In this document: in pieces, positions 55,469 through 64,000 of the stretch | Position numbering within the stretch: position 1 is the first letter of the stretch | Layout of the letters: every line of letters starts with the position of its first letter | NCBI GenBank assembly: GCA_046704385.1 | Contig: JBJKSB010000112.1 | Span: forward strand, 121,679-185,678 | Direction: 5' to 3' | DNA length: 64,000 nucleotides | From: GH45 sp046704385 | Lineage (GTDB): Bacteria; Bacteroidota; Bacteroidia; Bacteroidales; SZUA-534 | Position numbers and translations under genes: made by a program | Notes under the pieces: model-generated | Told to the model about the DNA's origin: nothing | Databases searched by the model: none | Seen by the model: only the letters and a program-made list of their open reading frames with translations

Positions 55469-56353
55469 GTGAAAGTTGGAATTTTTGCCAAAAATATAAA
55501 TGAGGAATTTTTACCTAATCTAAAAGTTCTTTGTGATTCATTAATTAACATCAACGCACAAATCTGGATCCATCCCATATTCCACAATCCTTTCAGGCAA
55601 TTTTGCATTCTTTTTAATCTTTCGGGTCTTAACCAGATTCTTCAGGAAGAAATGCCGATTGACCTTGATTTTATGATTACCATAGGTGGTGACGGGACTT
55701 TCCTTGAAGCAATGACATCAATTAAATTAAAGAATATTCCTCTCCTTGGAATAAACACTGGTCGGTTGGGCTTTTTGGCTGATATTTCCCCTACCGAAAT
55801 TGAGAATACCATAAAATGTATTAATGAAAAAAAATATACCATTGAATCCAGATCAATATTAGAAGCAAACCTGGAACCCAGTCAGGATGATATAAAATTT
55901 CCGTATGCTATTAATGATCTCACAGTTCATAAACGTGATTCATCCAGCATGATAGTAATTCATGCTTATATTGATGATATGTTTCTTACCAATTATTGGG
56001 CTGATGGTTTAATAATAGCTACACCAACCGGCTCAACAGCTTATTCCTTAAGCTCCGGGGGACCGATTGTAACTCCTGATTCAAAAAGCCTTATTCTCAC
56101 ACCCATTGCTCCTCATAATCTCACTGTAAGACCTCTGGTTTTACCCGACGATCATAAAATAACGCTTAAAATAGAAAGCAGAGACAGTAAATTCCTGCTT
56201 TCATTAGATTCAAGAGCCTTTGTTATTGAAGAATCGCTTGAGGTTCATGTAAAAACTGCCCAAAATAAAATTTCATTAATTAAACTCAATAATCATAGTT
56301 ATTATTCAACGCTCAGAAATAAACTGATGTGGGGCGTTGATAGAAGAAATTAG
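55469..56353 (+). CDS. nadK: NAD kinase
   Basis: 294 aa from a GTG start. GGDGTFLEAMT holds the ATP/NAD Asp-Gly-Thr loop; NTGRLGFLADI and the Gly-rich TPTGSTAYSLSSGGPI are diagnostic. It makes NADP from NAD. The upstream leader is short; the gene lies between the BamA-like gene and the DUF6089 cluster. Confidence 0.96.
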   Translation: MKVGIFAKNINEEFLPNLKVLCDSLININAQIWIHPIFHNPFRQFCILFNLSGLNQILQEEMPIDLDFMITIGGDGTFLEAMTSIKLKNIPLLGINTGRLGFLADISPTEIENTIKCINEKKYTIESRSILEANLEPSQDDIKFPYAINDLTVHKRDSSSMIVIHAYIDDMFLTNYWADGLIIATPTGSTAYSLSSGGPIVTPDSKSLILTPIAPHNLTVRPLVLPDDHKITLKIESRDSKFLLSLDSRAFVIEESLEVHVKTAQNKISLIKLNNHSYYSTLRNKLMWGVDRRN

Positions 56354-56488
56354 TCAGTTAATCATAAGTATTTCCTGTTTGGTACTAATTTTTACCGGGC
56401 TACCCCATGCATTTTGAAAATAATTCTTATTTTTGACCACATACTTAATGTATATAACAATCTGATTTCCTTGGAAAAAACGAAATGT

Positions 56489-57427
56489 ATGAAAATAAAT
56501 GCCTTGGTTCTTGTAACAGGTTTGATACTTTTACCAAATTTTTTATTTAGTCAATCAAGTCGTTGGAAACGAACTCGTTACGAACTGGTCGGTGGTGCTG
56601 GTTCAACAGCATTTATGGGCGATTTAGGGGGAGGCGATAATGCTTCACATTTCATAAGCGACTTAAATTTTACGTCAGAGAGACCCTTAATTAACGGTGG
56701 CATAAGATACAAACTGCTTGAACCGCTTGCTGTTAGAGCTGGTCTTTCATATGGTATACTTAGTGCAAGTGATGCAAAATCGACTAATGTTTACAGATTA
56801 GACAGAAATCTATCTTTTCGATCACAAATTATTGAATTATCCAGCACCCTGGAATATTCTGTAATAAAAGAACCTGTAAGTCATCGATACAGTTTAAGGC
56901 GGGGAAGAAAATTTTCATTAAAGTCGCTTCAGGTAAATACATACCTTTTTGCCGGTGTGGCAGGCTTCTGGTTTAATCCCAAAGGTTTGGATGATGGCCC
57001 CGGCGGTTCAAATAAATGGGTAGCACTTCAGCCATTGGGTACCGAAGGGCAGGGTTTAATGGAAGGCAGAACAAAATATTCAAGGTTACAGATCGCACTT
57101 CCATTTGGATTGGGTATTAAATATGGACTCACCCGCGAGTTAAGTATTGGGGTTGAATTTGGTGCCAGGTATACTTTTACTGATTATATTGATGATGTAA
57201 GTACAACTTATATCGATAATACCTGGCTGGCAAGTGTGAATGAACAGGCAGCCCGAATGGCCGATAAAAGTCCCTGGTCACCGAATCCTCTTCCTGCAAA
57301 GGCCGGACTTAATTATGGTGCAGGAGATCAAAGAGGTGAAGCAATGTACAATGATTTTTACTTTTTCTCGTTAGTAACATTATCTTATAAATTAAGAACG
57401 GGTAGAAATGGTTTACCAAAATTTTAG
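56489..57427 (+). CDS. DUF6089-type outer membrane beta-barrel protein (1 of 3)
   Basis: 312 aa from the ATG at 56489, giving signal peptide KINALVLVTGLILLPNFLFSQ; an in-frame TTG at 56414 is rejected. The start of the mature part, RYELVGGAGSTAFMGDLGG, recurs in the next two genes. Repeated beta-strand spacing (LAVRAGLSYG, FGLGIKYGLT, VTLSYKLR) fits an eight-strand-type barrel. Function unknown. Confidence 0.8.
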   Translation: MKINALVLVTGLILLPNFLFSQSSRWKRTRYELVGGAGSTAFMGDLGGGDNASHFISDLNFTSERPLINGGIRYKLLEPLAVRAGLSYGILSASDAKSTNVYRLDRNLSFRSQIIELSSTLEYSVIKEPVSHRYSLRRGRKFSLKSLQVNTYLFAGVAGFWFNPKGLDDGPGGSNKWVALQPLGTEGQGLMEGRTKYSRLQIALPFGLGIKYGLTRELSIGVEFGARYTFTDYIDDVSTTYIDNTWLASVNEQAARMADKSPWSPNPLPAKAGLNYGAGDQRGEAMYNDFYFFSLVTLSYKLRTGRNGLPKF

Positions 57428-57459
57428 TAATTTTATTTAATTGTTTGATTACATAAAAG

Positions 57460-58227
57460 ATGAAAAAAATATTTACAGCCATATTTCTTCTGATTTTAAT
57501 AACCACCCAAACTTTTGCTCAGGCTTGGAGCCGATATAAATACGAGCTTTTTTATGGTCTGGGCGCAACCAATTTTATGGGCGATGTATCAGCTCCCAGT
57601 GTTGACAAACCCATATGGGTAAAATTCTGGAATACAATTGGGGGTACAGGTAATGTAGGATTGCGATACCATTTTAATGACCGTCAATATTTAAGCGCAC
57701 AGGTTTTTCTCGGACAAATATATGCGCAAGACCCTGCAGGGGACCCGAATTATTGGGATAGAGGAATAAAAATAAATTCTGCATTAACTACACTCAATGC
57801 CCGGTATGAATTTATGATCTGGAAAGAAAAACAAAGAACAACCGTTTTCAAAAAGCTGGGTGAATCGTCGCTGAAAAACTTTTCATTGCCAACTTATCTA
57901 TTTATCGGTGTTGGAGGAGCTTTCAATGTTGGCAAATTTTCAAAAAATTCGTCCGACGGAAGATATCTTTTAAGTGAAATGTACTTTAATGCTGCACCTG
58001 AAATACCATTTGGTCTGGGTATAAAATACAGAATTAACTCCCTTACTTATTTTAACATTGAAGCCGCCTGGCATGCTACTATGAGCGATGGCATTGATGA
58101 TGCCAATGGTAAGAAAAATTCAGCATATGGAAAATGGATAGACCAATATCAAACCATTACCTTCAATATGGTTTACAAAATACGCGAGAGCCACAGTGGC
58201 AAACCTATACTTTGGCGAAGAAGATAA
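57460..58227 (+). CDS. DUF6089-type outer membrane beta-barrel protein (2 of 3)
   Basis: 255 aa with signal peptide (ending FAQ). The mature start YKYELFYGLGATNFMGDVSAP parallels the first paralogue, with GLGIKYRINSLTYFNIEAAWH and a terminal MVYKIRE strand. It lies 32 bp after paralogue 1 and 11 bp before paralogue 3, an operon of three. Confidence 0.8.
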   Translation: MKKIFTAIFLLILITTQTFAQAWSRYKYELFYGLGATNFMGDVSAPSVDKPIWVKFWNTIGGTGNVGLRYHFNDRQYLSAQVFLGQIYAQDPAGDPNYWDRGIKINSALTTLNARYEFMIWKEKQRTTVFKKLGESSLKNFSLPTYLFIGVGGAFNVGKFSKNSSDGRYLLSEMYFNAAPEIPFGLGIKYRINSLTYFNIEAAWHATMSDGIDDANGKKNSAYGKWIDQYQTITFNMVYKIRESHSGKPILWRRR

Positions 58228-58238
58228 CCACAATCTAC

Positions 58239-58925
58239 ATGCAATTTTATAAATTCAAATCAATTAAATATTTAATATTCATAATACTGCAGTTTTACCT
58301 TGCATCTGCTTATGCTGTAAGTAAAACTTCAGGAGAAATAGGAGTTTCATTAGGTGGTACTTTTTATTTGGGCGACATTAACCACATACCCCTAAAATTT
58401 ACCCATGTTGCTGGCGGAGCCTTTTACAGGCACACTTTCGACACAAGGTTTTCAGCATCGGGAGGTTTTGTATATGGTAATCTTTCGGCTGATGATTCAA
58501 AATCAAAATACGATTTTCAAAATAATAGAAATTTCTCCTTTACCCAGACTTTTTATGAAATTGGTGCCCAGGGTGAATTTAATTTTACACCATTTTTACC
58601 GGGTGATAAAAAAAATATATATACACCGTATGTATTCGCCGGATCAGCCCTTACTTTTTTACCCTATGGAAATACAAAATATATTGTAAGCATACCATTT
58701 GGAATGGGAGTTAAATATAATTTGAACTCCAGATTTATATTAGGGGCATTTGCCGGAATGCGCAAAACTTTTAGTGACAGAATCGATTTTGAATACGTAC
58801 CTCCTACTACAAATCACGTTTTCAGACAAAATGGATATGCCGGAAACAAAGACTGGTATTCGGTTTTTGGGGTTTCTTTGTCATATAAAATAAAATATCG
58901 TATAAAATGTCCAGCATTTGACTAA
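58239..58925 (+). CDS. DUF6089-type outer membrane beta-barrel protein (3 of 3)
   Basis: 228 aa from the ATG at 58239, giving signal peptide YLIFIILQFYLASAYA; earlier in-frame starts would run into paralogue 2. The mature start GEIGVSLGGTFYLGDINH matches the paralogues. Barrel-like strands continue to VSLSYKIKYR. Ends 21 bp before uppS. Confidence 0.78.
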   Translation: MQFYKFKSIKYLIFIILQFYLASAYAVSKTSGEIGVSLGGTFYLGDINHIPLKFTHVAGGAFYRHTFDTRFSASGGFVYGNLSADDSKSKYDFQNNRNFSFTQTFYEIGAQGEFNFTPFLPGDKKNIYTPYVFAGSALTFLPYGNTKYIVSIPFGMGVKYNLNSRFILGAFAGMRKTFSDRIDFEYVPPTTNHVFRQNGYAGNKDWYSVFGVSLSYKIKYRIKCPAFD

Positions 58926-58930
58926 ATTTG
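58923..58930 (+). promoter_or_regulatory. Candidate -7 element for uppS
   Basis: TAAATTTG matches TAnnTTTG at the end of the DUF6089 gene, 17 bp before the uppS ATG. If used, the leader would be very short. Confidence 0.3.
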
Positions 58931-58946
58931 TGGCAAAATTTTCGGC

Positions 58947-59690
58947 ATGAGTTTTAAAGACAAACTAATTAAAGAGAAACTTCCAAAACACATTGCCATT
59001 ATAATGGACGGTAATGGCAGGTGGGCCAAAAAAAAAGGAAACCTTCGGATTTTTGGACACAAAAGTGGTGTTAATGGAGTTCGGGAGGCCTCTGAAGCCT
59101 GTGCTGAATTAGGTATTGGTTATCTGACACTTTATGCTTTTTCAACAGAAAACTGGAACCGCCCTAAATTGGAAGTAACCGCTTTAATGGAGCTTCTTAT
59201 TTCAACAATTAATTCCGAAATTAGCACACTATTAAAAAATAATATCCGTTTAAATGCCATAGGTCAATTAAACGATCTTCCGGAAAAAGCCTATAACAAA
59301 CTTGCCGAAGCCATTGATTTAACTAAAAATAATACCGGGTTAACATTAACGCTGGCGCTTAGTTATAGTTCAAAAGTTGAAATTTTAAATGCTGTTAAAA
59401 TGATTGCACATCATTGTATGGAAAATAAACTAAACCCAGATGCAATTGATGAATCTGTTTTTGAAACCTATCTCAGTACTAAAGGGATTCCTAACCCTGA
59501 TTTACTGATCAGAACAAGTGGTGAACAACGAATAAGTAATTTTTTACTTTGGCAAATGGCCTATACTGAACTTTATTTCACTGAGGTTTTATGGCCCGAT
59601 TTCAACCGCGAAGAATTATATAAAGCGATTTTCGATTACCAGTCACGAGAGAGAAGATATGGATTAACCAGTGAGCAACTTTCTGAGTAA
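58947..59690 (+). CDS. uppS: Isoprenyl (undecaprenyl) diphosphate synthase
   Basis: 247 aa cis-prenyltransferase. Region I HIAIIMDGNGRWAKK with the catalytic Asp, RIFGHKSG, YAFSTENWNR and the C-terminal RTSGEQRISNFLLWQMAYTELYF are complete. It makes the C55 carrier needed for peptidoglycan, O-antigen and EPS subunits. It sits 41 bp before bamA, a conserved Bacteroidota arrangement. Confidence 0.96.
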   Translation: MSFKDKLIKEKLPKHIAIIMDGNGRWAKKKGNLRIFGHKSGVNGVREASEACAELGIGYLTLYAFSTENWNRPKLEVTALMELLISTINSEISTLLKNNIRLNAIGQLNDLPEKAYNKLAEAIDLTKNNTGLTLTLALSYSSKVEILNAVKMIAHHCMENKLNPDAIDESVFETYLSTKGIPNPDLLIRTSGEQRISNFLLWQMAYTELYFTEVLWPDFNREELYKAIFDYQSRERRYGLTSEQLSE

Positions 59691-59730
59691 ACCACAAAAA
59701 ATATTAATATTGAGAACAAACATTTAATAA

Positions 59731-62313
59731 ATGAGAAGAATAATTATTGCCTTAATAATAACCGTAGCCTATTTATTTTCTTATTCCCAGGATCAAACTG
59801 AAACACGACTTTCAAAAATCGATTACTCCAAACCCAAACAGTATGAAATTGGCGGAATTACCATTTCAGGCATAAAGTACCTTGACCAGAATGTATTAAT
59901 ACATTTATCGGGGTTACAAGTTGGCCAAACCATTACTGTTCCAGGTGATGAAATTACAAAAGCAATTAATAAATTATGGAAACATGGTTTATTTGGCGAC
60001 GTTGAAATCAGTGCAACCAAAATAGTGGGTAATAAAATATTTCTTGATATTTATCTTAAAGAAAGGCCGCGACTTTCAAAATTCAATTTCACCGGGGTGT
60101 CAAAAGCTGAAGCCGACGACTTGCGCGATGAAATTAAACTGATACGGGGAAGCCAGGTAACCGATGATATTTTAAGCCTTACGAAAAACAAAATTAAACA
60201 GTATTATATTAAGAAGGGATTCTTTAATACTACGGTTAATATTTCGCAAGCTGAAGACACGTTAATGCCCAATACGGTTATTTTGACCATTGATGTTAAC
60301 AAACAACATAAAATTAAGATAAATGAGATTTATTTTGATGGCAATCAGGTTTTTTCAGATGCAAAACTTCGGCATACTATGAAAAATACCAAAAGAAAAA
60401 CCTGGTATAACATATTTAAAGCATCAAAATACGTTGAGAATTCCTTTGATGAAGATAAAGACAAAATCATAAAAAAATATAACGAAAAAGGGTACAGAGA
60501 TGCTTCCATACTCGTAGATTCAATTTGGGTTAACGATGACAAGACCATTAACCTGTATATGAAAATTCATGAGGGTGATCAATACTTTTTCAGAAATATT
60601 GAATGGGTTGGAAACACTAAATATCCTTCAGAAATTCTTGCCCGTGGGTTGGGTATTTCAAAAGGTGACGTTTTTGACCAGTCGGTTCTTGACAAACGCT
60701 TATTTGGCGATGAAGATGCACTTTCCTCTCTGTATCTTGACCGCGGCTATTTGTTCTTTTCAGCAACCCCGGTTGAAGTCCAGGTAGAAAATGACTCAAT
60801 TGACCTTGAAATAAGAATTTTTGAAGGTAAGCAGGCCAGGATTAACCGGGTTACAATTACAGGAAATACCCGAACCAACGATCATGTGATCAGGCGTGAA
60901 ATCTATACTAAACCCGGCGAACTTTTCAGCCGTGCCGACATTATACGAACAAACAGGGAATTAGCCAACCTGGGATATTTCGATCCTGAAAAACTGGATG
61001 TGAAACCTACTCCAAATCCGGCTGACGGAACTGTGGATATAAATTATATAGTTTCTGAAAGAGCTTCAGACCAGATTGAACTCTCAGGAGGCTGGGGAGG
61101 TGGAATGGTTATTGGAACCCTGGGACTGACTTTTAGTAACTTCTCGTTAAAAAACATCACGCACCTCGACACCTACAGACCCTTACCAACAGGTGACGGG
61201 CAAAAATTATCCATTAGGGGACAAACCAATGGTAAATATTACCAATCATATAGCTTATCATTTACCGAACCCTGGTTAGGCGGGAAAAAACCCAACTCAC
61301 TTACCTTTTCAGCCTATCATACCATTAGGTCAAGTCCTGACCAAACTTACTATCAAACAGGAAAATTTATACCATCAGGTCAATATATGAAAATTTCAGG
61401 TGTGTCTTTGGGATTAGGCCGCCGTTTAGCATGGCCCGATGACTATTTTACACTGTACAATGAAATGAGTTACCAGAGGTACAACCTGAATGATTATAGT
61501 ACCTATTTTGTATTCTCAAACGGTATTTCAAACAATATTAGTTTTACCACTGTGTTAGGCAGGAATTCAGTTGATCAGCCCCTATATCCCAGAAGAGGCT
61601 CAAATGTTTCATTAAGCCTTGCAATAACCCCGCCTTACAGTGCATTTAAACCCAAAGATTTTTGGAAGCTAAACGACAGTGAAAAAAATACAATTATAGC
61701 AGAAAATCCAACAGATTATCAGTCAGTAATTAATACAAAAGAATTGGCCAATAAATATAATTGGATTGAATATCATAAATGGAAATTCAAATCGGACTGG
61801 TATATGCAAATTGTTGATAAACTTGTATTAAGGACCAATGTGGAATTTGGATATTTAGGAAATTACAGTAACAACCTGGGGGCCTCACCATTTGAATCTT
61901 TCCAGTTGGGAGGCGATGGAATGTCAGGATTTAACTATTATTTAGGAACGGATGTAATCCCTTTGCGTGGTTACGATAATGGAACAAATCTTAATAATGG
62001 CAAGGGGTCGTTAACTGCTTATCCACAAGCCAATGTTTATGATAAATATACTATGGAGCTCAGGTATCCTTTAACATTAAATCCATCAGCTACTATTTAT
62101 GCCATGATTTTTGCTGAAGCAGGTAATTCCTGGAATAAAATCGATCAGTTTAATCCATTTTCCGTTTATCGGTCAGCAGGTGTTGGAATACGATTCTGGT
62201 TGCCTATGTTTGGTTTATTGGGTGTTGACTGGGGCTATGGATTCGATCCTGTTTATGGACAAAGTGGTTCAAACAAAAGCCAGTTTGCCTTTACTATCGG
62301 ACAACAATTTTAA
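59731..62313 (+). CDS. bamA: Outer membrane protein assembly factor BamA
   Basis: 860 aa: signal peptide (about 1-19), a series of POTRA domains to about residue 430 (EIGGITISGIKYLDQNVL, INRVTITGNTRTNDHVI and similar), then an Omp85 beta-barrel with SLSFTEPWLGGKKP and a terminal FGYDPVYGQSG-like region ending in a Phe (FTIGQQF). It folds outer-membrane proteins. It is followed by two Skp-type chaperone genes that feed it clients. Confidence 0.96.
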   Translation: MRRIIIALIITVAYLFSYSQDQTETRLSKIDYSKPKQYEIGGITISGIKYLDQNVLIHLSGLQVGQTITVPGDEITKAINKLWKHGLFGDVEISATKIVGNKIFLDIYLKERPRLSKFNFTGVSKAEADDLRDEIKLIRGSQVTDDILSLTKNKIKQYYIKKGFFNTTVNISQAEDTLMPNTVILTIDVNKQHKIKINEIYFDGNQVFSDAKLRHTMKNTKRKTWYNIFKASKYVENSFDEDKDKIIKKYNEKGYRDASILVDSIWVNDDKTINLYMKIHEGDQYFFRNIEWVGNTKYPSEILARGLGISKGDVFDQSVLDKRLFGDEDALSSLYLDRGYLFFSATPVEVQVENDSIDLEIRIFEGKQARINRVTITGNTRTNDHVIRREIYTKPGELFSRADIIRTNRELANLGYFDPEKLDVKPTPNPADGTVDINYIVSERASDQIELSGGWGGGMVIGTLGLTFSNFSLKNITHLDTYRPLPTGDGQKLSIRGQTNGKYYQSYSLSFTEPWLGGKKPNSLTFSAYHTIRSSPDQTYYQTGKFIPSGQYMKISGVSLGLGRRLAWPDDYFTLYNEMSYQRYNLNDYSTYFVFSNGISNNISFTTVLGRNSVDQPLYPRRGSNVSLSLAITPPYSAFKPKDFWKLNDSEKNTIIAENPTDYQSVINTKELANKYNWIEYHKWKFKSDWYMQIVDKLVLRTNVEFGYLGNYSNNLGASPFESFQLGGDGMSGFNYYLGTDVIPLRGYDNGTNLNNGKGSLTAYPQANVYDKYTMELRYPLTLNPSATIYAMIFAEAGNSWNKIDQFNPFSVYRSAGVGIRFWLPMFGLLGVDWGYGFDPVYGQSGSNKSQFAFTIGQQF

Positions 62314-62385
62314 TTGAAAGATTAAAAAATTTGATTTTGCACGAATTTTGTTCTGCCCAAATGGAAATTTTAAAACTATAAAATC

Positions 62386-62898
62386 ATGAAAAAATTTGCA
62401 GTTCTAATTATAGTTGTAGCAACTTCGTATCTGGCATCAGCACAAAAATTTGCCTATGTTGATACCGATTATATTTTAAAAAGCATTCCAACCTACGAAT
62501 CAGCACAGGAGCAAATAAAAATAATGTCGGATGACTGGCAGGCTGAAATTGAAGCAAAATATGCAGATATCGATAAGCTTTATAAAGAATTTCAGGCCGA
62601 AAAAGTTTTACTTACTGAAGATATGAAAAACCAGCGTGAGGAGGAAATCGTGCAGATGGAACGTCAGGTTAAGGACTTACAAAAAAAATATTTCGGCCCT
62701 GAGGGTGAATTATTCCGAAAACAAAAAGAACTTATCGATCCTATCCAAAATGATATCTTTAACGCGGTTAAAGAAATAGCTACTGATGGCAATTATAGCG
62801 TTATATTTGATGCTGCCGGCGGTGCTAATTTTTTGTACAGTGACCCAAAATATGATAAGAGCGATGAGGTTCTTGAAAAGCTTGGATTTAAGAATTAA
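62386..62898 (+). CDS. OmpH/Skp-family periplasmic chaperone (1 of 2)
   Basis: 170 aa with signal peptide (ending ASAQ). The mature part begins KFAYVDTDYILKSIPTYESAQ, followed by the Skp coiled-coil tentacle (about 45-115, Lys/Glu/Gln-rich) and a C-terminal beta segment (YSVIFDAAGGANFLYS). It should carry unfolded outer-membrane proteins to BamA. Paralogue of the next gene. Confidence 0.92.
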   Translation: MKKFAVLIIVVATSYLASAQKFAYVDTDYILKSIPTYESAQEQIKIMSDDWQAEIEAKYADIDKLYKEFQAEKVLLTEDMKNQREEEIVQMERQVKDLQKKYFGPEGELFRKQKELIDPIQNDIFNAVKEIATDGNYSVIFDAAGGANFLYSDPKYDKSDEVLEKLGFKN

Positions 62899-62910
62899 TT
62901 CATATATTTG
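62882..62910 (+). promoter_or_regulatory. Promoter of the second ompH gene
   Basis: TTG (62882-62884), an 18-bp spacer and TATATTTG (62903-62910) fit the Bacteroidota consensus. The predicted start near 62917 lies 49 nt before the ATG at 62966. Confidence 0.5.
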
Positions 62911-62965
62911 CTGACTAACAAACCTAAAAAGTTATTGTAAATCGTAAATATTTAAAATAATTAAA

Positions 62966-63484
62966 ATGAAAAAATTCATAACTATTGCTATAGTTGTTTT
63001 TGCAACTTTATTTGGAGGACAATCATTTGCCCAAAAACAATATAAATTCGGACATATTGATTCAAATAAGTTACTCTCAATTATGCCTGAGCGTGATAAA
63101 GCAAAGGCCGACCTTGACAAATACGCTAAACAGCTTGAGTCAACCTTAACTGATATGCAGAATGAGTTCAATAAAAAATATCAGGATTATCTGACACAGG
63201 CCGATTCATTATCTGATTTGATCCGTCAAACTAAAGAAGCTGAACTGCAGGAAATGCAACAACGCATTCAAACTTTCCAACAAACTGCACAACAAGACCT
63301 TAGTCAAAAAGAAAATGAATTAATGCAGCCTATAATTGCCAAAGCCCGTAAAGCTATTGATGAAGTTGCTGAAGAAGGCGGTTATCTGTATATTTTTGAT
63401 ATAGGCACTGGTGTTGTTCTTCATTACAGTGCTGATAGTGAGGACATTTTACCACTGGTTAAAGTAAAACTGGGGATACAATAA
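62966..63484 (+). CDS. OmpH/Skp-family periplasmic chaperone (2 of 2)
   Basis: 172 aa with signal peptide (ending SFAQ). KFGHIDSNKLLSIMPERDKAK begins the core, then a Gln/Glu-rich coiled coil (about 45-115) and the terminal beta block YLYIFDIGTGVVLHYS. It shares fold and order with paralogue 1 but is diverged, so the pair is old. Followed by a terminator. Confidence 0.92.
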   Translation: MKKFITIAIVVFATLFGGQSFAQKQYKFGHIDSNKLLSIMPERDKAKADLDKYAKQLESTLTDMQNEFNKKYQDYLTQADSLSDLIRQTKEAELQEMQQRIQTFQQTAQQDLSQKENELMQPIIAKARKAIDEVAEEGGYLYIFDIGTGVVLHYSADSEDILPLVKVKLGIQ

Positions 63485-63505
63485 AAAACACTTATATATA
63501 AATTG

Positions 63506-63540
63506 AGACCATCAAGTTTTTTGATGGTCTTTATTTTTTA
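63506..63540 (+). terminator. Intrinsic terminator after the ompH pair
   Basis: AGACCATCAA (63506-63515) pairs perfectly with TTGATGGTCT (63521-63530) around a 5-nt loop; a T-rich run follows. It ends only 6 bp before the murI start. Confidence 0.9.
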
Positions 63541-63545
63541 GGGTA

Positions 63546-64000
63546 ATGAATAAAAACCCGATAGGAGTATTCGATTCAGGTGTTGGCGGATTGTCAGTGT
63601 GGAAAGAAGTAATCAAACTTCTTCCCAATGAAAATATAATCTATTTTGCCGACAGCAAAAACTGTCCTTATGGATCGAAAACATCAAAAGAGATAATTTC
63701 TTTATCAAAAAGGAACACTGAATTTTTGCTTGATCACCATTGCAAACTGATAATTGTAGCTTGTAATACTGCCACTGCCTCGGCCATTGAAACCCTGAGA
63801 AAGAATTACACCATTCCGTTTATAGGTATGGAACCCGCTGTTAAACCAGCTGCCTTAAGTACAAACACAGGTAAAATTGGGATACTGGCTACTAAAGGCA
63901 CTTTTGAGGGAAAACTTTTTAAGGAAACCAGTAAAAAATATGCAAATCACGTTGATCAAATAATCCAAATCGGCGAAGGTTTGGTTGAATTAGTTGAAGG
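63546..64000 (+). CDS. murI: Glutamate racemase, 5' part
   Basis: Start ATG at 63546; 151 codons are in the window and the gene runs off the right edge. FDSGVGGLSVWKEV and the catalytic Cys in VACNTATASAIETL identify MurI, which makes D-Glu for peptidoglycan; the second catalytic Cys lies beyond the edge. Placement after bamA-ompH is typical of Bacteroidota. Confidence 0.94.
   Translation, partial: MNKNPIGVFDSGVGGLSVWKEVIKLLPNENIIYFADSKNCPYGSKTSKEIISLSKRNTEFLLDHHCKLIIVACNTATASAIETLRKNYTIPFIGMEPAVKPAALSTNTGKIGILATKGTFEGKLFKETSKKYANHVDQIIQIGEGLVELVE

Noticed and set aside
58134..58238. Extended start of the third DUF6089 gene overlapping the second
   Set aside because: The overlap would remove the signal peptide from the N-terminus; the ATG at 58239 restores it.

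Overview
The window is a 64 kb AT-rich chromosomal segment from a member of the phylum Bacteroidota. A Bacteroidales/Marinilabiliales-like lineage is likely, but the species cannot be told from the sequence. Pointers are a type IX secretion (T9SS) C-terminal sorting domain on a giant secreted protein, DUF4369-thioredoxin, DUF5103, DUF6089 and DUF2807 family proteins, a long CTC-type L25, a Na+-NQR operon, many promoters of the TAnnTTTG type, and weak Shine-Dalgarno signals. Most of the window is ordinary core genome. I saw no tRNA, rRNA, IS element, prophage or CRISPR array.

Layout. (1) 1-3.2 kb: a TlpA-like thioredoxin lipoprotein, an HD-domain protein and a DUF5103 protein; an 80-bp imperfect palindrome lies between the first two. 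(2) 3.5-10.4 kb: a complete nqrABCDEF operon closed by an intrinsic terminator, then apbE, whose product attaches FMN to NqrB and NqrC. (3) 10.5-19.2 kb: an exopolysaccharide (EPS) export block with two Wza/Wzc pairs facing each other. The left pair is preceded by a SPOR-like protein. The right wzc has an in-frame TAG at codon 95. Between the pairs lie two small membrane-protein genes; one (54 aa, four cysteines) resembles the Na+-NQR maturation factor NqrM. (4) 19.4-27.2 kb: a 2301-aa secreted protein of about 15 Fn3-like modules with a T9SS sorting domain, then a small protein with a PxxxGL-helix-KR tail overlapping an exosortase-family gene with an intact Cys/Arg/His triad. (5) 27.3-36.8 kb: housekeeping genes (YqgE, class IV aminotransferase, GmhB-like phosphatase, rhomboid protease, SiaC-like protein, macrodomain protein, PheT, SurE, LpxB, SpoIID-like protein). 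(6) 36.8-37.2 kb: a 431-bp gap holding a candidate structured RNA. (7) 37.2-41.3 kb: a TolC/MacB-permease/HlyD export operon without an ATPase gene. (8) 41.4-50.9 kb: S4 RNA-binding protein, a CAP-like/OmpA-like/TPR-like envelope protein, Pth-L25, Prs, EngB-DUF2807, an unknown secreted protein and ManA. (9) 51-64 kb: Udk, an exonuclease, an alpha/beta hydrolase, a CBS protein, a BamA/TamA-like protein, NadK, three tandem DUF6089 barrels, UppS, BamA, two Skp/OmpH chaperones and the start of MurI: an envelope-biogenesis cluster.

How the genes fit together. NQR subunits and ApbE form one functional unit, and the Cys-rich microprotein at 15.5 kb is a plausible missing iron-site factor. The EPS exporters, SPOR-like protein, exosortase and its candidate substrate suggest a cell-surface/matrix module; exosortases are known to co-occur with EPS genes. 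The last 8 kb supplies the lipid carrier (UppS), outer-membrane assembly (BamA, Skp) and a peptidoglycan precursor enzyme (MurI). The most interesting items are the exosortase/substrate pair, the NqrM-like microgene, the amber-interrupted wzc with its 15-tyrosine tail, and the candidate RNA at 37.07-37.19 kb.
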